Shown: positions 5,154 through 5,388 of the stretch, piece by piece
How positions within the stretch are numbered: position 1 is the stretch's first letter
Layout of the letters: the number at the start of each line of letters is the position of its first letter
Assembly: GCA_945868935.1 (NCBI GenBank)
Contig: CAMBNE010000099.1
Location: 1 to 5,388, forward strand
Reading direction: 5' to 3'
DNA: 5,388 nucleotides
Source of the DNA: an uncultured Clostridia bacterium
GTDB lineage: Bacteria > Bacillota > Clostridia > Oscillospirales > Acutalibacteraceae
Notes under the pieces: model-generated
Databases searched by the model: none
The model's input: the letters and a program-made list of their open reading frames with translations, nothing else
What the model was told of the DNA's origin: nothing
Translations under genes and position numbers: made by a program

Positions 5154-5254
5154 TATCCAAATCGGTAATTAAATTTGACTCGGTATCTCTGAGTTAATAC
5201 ATTTTTCTATGTCTGACGCAGGATATAACGTTACGGCATCTTGTATTCACTGTT

Positions 5255-5290
5255 GATAAAACAAAACCGCCTTGTATGTGTACAAGACGG
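5255..5290 (-). terminator. Intrinsic terminator for leftward transcription
   Basis: In the minus-strand RNA, CCGUCUUGUA (5281-5290) pairs with UACAAGGCGG (5267-5276) over ten positions including one U-G wobble, with a four-base loop. It is followed by UUUUGUUUUAUC (5255-5266). On the plus strand one pair becomes a C-A mismatch and no U-run follows, so the direction is leftward. It would end a minus-strand transcript arriving from beyond the right edge and insulate the rpmH promoter. Confidence 0.75.
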
Positions 5291-5325
5291 CAGAATATCT
5301 GTGAATGTGTTTTTTGTTATTGTTA

Positions 5326-5354
5326 TTGACATTTTAATAATGTTGTTGTATTAT
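5326..5354 (+). promoter_or_regulatory. Rightward promoter reading out of the window
   Basis: A perfect TTGACA (5326-5331), a 17-bp spacer and TATTAT (5349-5354, 5/6 of consensus) lie on the plus strand. Transcription would start near 5360-5362 and run off the right edge. By synteny the target could be dnaA or another divergent gene, but no coding sequence is visible. Confidence 0.65.
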
Positions 5355-5365
5355 AAATGTAGTAA

Positions 5366-5387
5366 CAGAACAGTTTTGGCTGTTCTG
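5366..5387. promoter_or_regulatory. 8-bp inverted repeat at the start of the rightward transcript
   Basis: Perfect arms cagaacag (5366-5373) and ctgttctg (5380-5387) flank a six-base centre. The repeat begins about five bases after the expected start of the rightward transcript. It could be an operator, a 5' stabilising hairpin, the beginning of a structured leader cut by the window, or the stem of a leftward terminator with a poor U-run. The sequence alone does not decide. Confidence 0.45.
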
Positions 5388-5388
5388 C

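Larger units (their letters stand above)
5037..5388. other. Regulatory region upstream of rpmH, possible origin-proximal DNA
   Basis: I see no gene in these 352 bp. The region holds the rpmH promoter, a 12-bp tandem repeat, a leftward intrinsic terminator, a rightward promoter and an inverted repeat, each listed separately. Bases 5162-5250 show nothing I can name. Two sites match the DnaA box TTATCCACA at 8 of 9 positions: ttatccaaa (5153-5161, plus) and tgttgataa (5251-5259, minus). In many Firmicutes dnaA and part of oriC lie just upstream of rpmH, so this could be the edge of the origin. Two imperfect boxes are not enough to call it. Confidence 0.5.

Noticed and set aside
5366..5387. SOS (LexA/DinR) box
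   Set aside because: It contains GAAC and GTTC, but they are twelve bases apart rather than the four required by the Gram-positive DinR box.
1..5388. tRNA, rRNA, CRISPR array, transposase or phage genes
   Set aside because: I looked on both strands and saw no cloverleaf with conserved tRNA bases, no regularly spaced repeats and no mobile-element protein.

Overview
The window looks chromosomal and comes from a low- to mid-GC Firmicute, most likely a clostridium of the Ruminococcus/Oscillospiraceae type. That placement is inferred from the L34 sequence, the short YidC without a visible lipobox, the gene order and the base composition. No marker in the window fixes the genus.

All seven genes lie on the minus strand. 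Read in the direction of transcription (right to left) they are rpmH (L34), rnpA (RNase P protein), yidD, yidC/oxaA, jag/khpB, mnmE and the 5' part of mnmG. This is the conserved block found beside the replication origin in many Firmicutes. It links ribosome and tRNA maturation (L34, RNase P protein), insertion of membrane proteins (YidD, YidC), an RNA-binding regulator (Jag/KhpB) and wobble-uridine modification of tRNA by the MnmE-MnmG complex.

Region by region: 1-430 is the N-terminal 143 codons of mnmG, cut by the window edge. 522-1889 is complete mnmE. 1890-2339 is a 450-bp gene-free stretch with REP-like palindromes, a likely intrinsic terminator for the rpmH-jag transcript, a weak candidate promoter for mnmE, and a 19-bp direct repeat. 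2340-3131 is jag with a GTG start. 3132-3204 holds another GTAG-plus-hairpin unit. 3205-4191 is yidC, 4250-4483 yidD and 4500-4835 rnpA. 4836-4901 contains an attenuator-like hairpin with a U-run. 4902-5036 is rpmH, which is too short for many ORF callers. 5037-5388 is regulatory DNA: a near-consensus rpmH promoter (TTGACG-17-TATAAT), a 12-bp tandem repeat just upstream, an intrinsic terminator pointing left, a near-perfect promoter pointing right (TTGACA-17-TATTAT), and an 8-bp inverted repeat at the right edge. By synteny dnaA may lie beyond the right edge, but that cannot be seen here.

The coding content is ordinary housekeeping. The least explained material is intergenic: at least four units of the form CGTAG plus hairpin, with different stem sequences and two arranged as a head-to-head pair. 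This matches the architecture of REP/REPIN elements mobilised by RAYT transposases in other bacteria. There is also a separate 19-bp hairpin-forming repeat, and the signals around rpmH are unusually clear.
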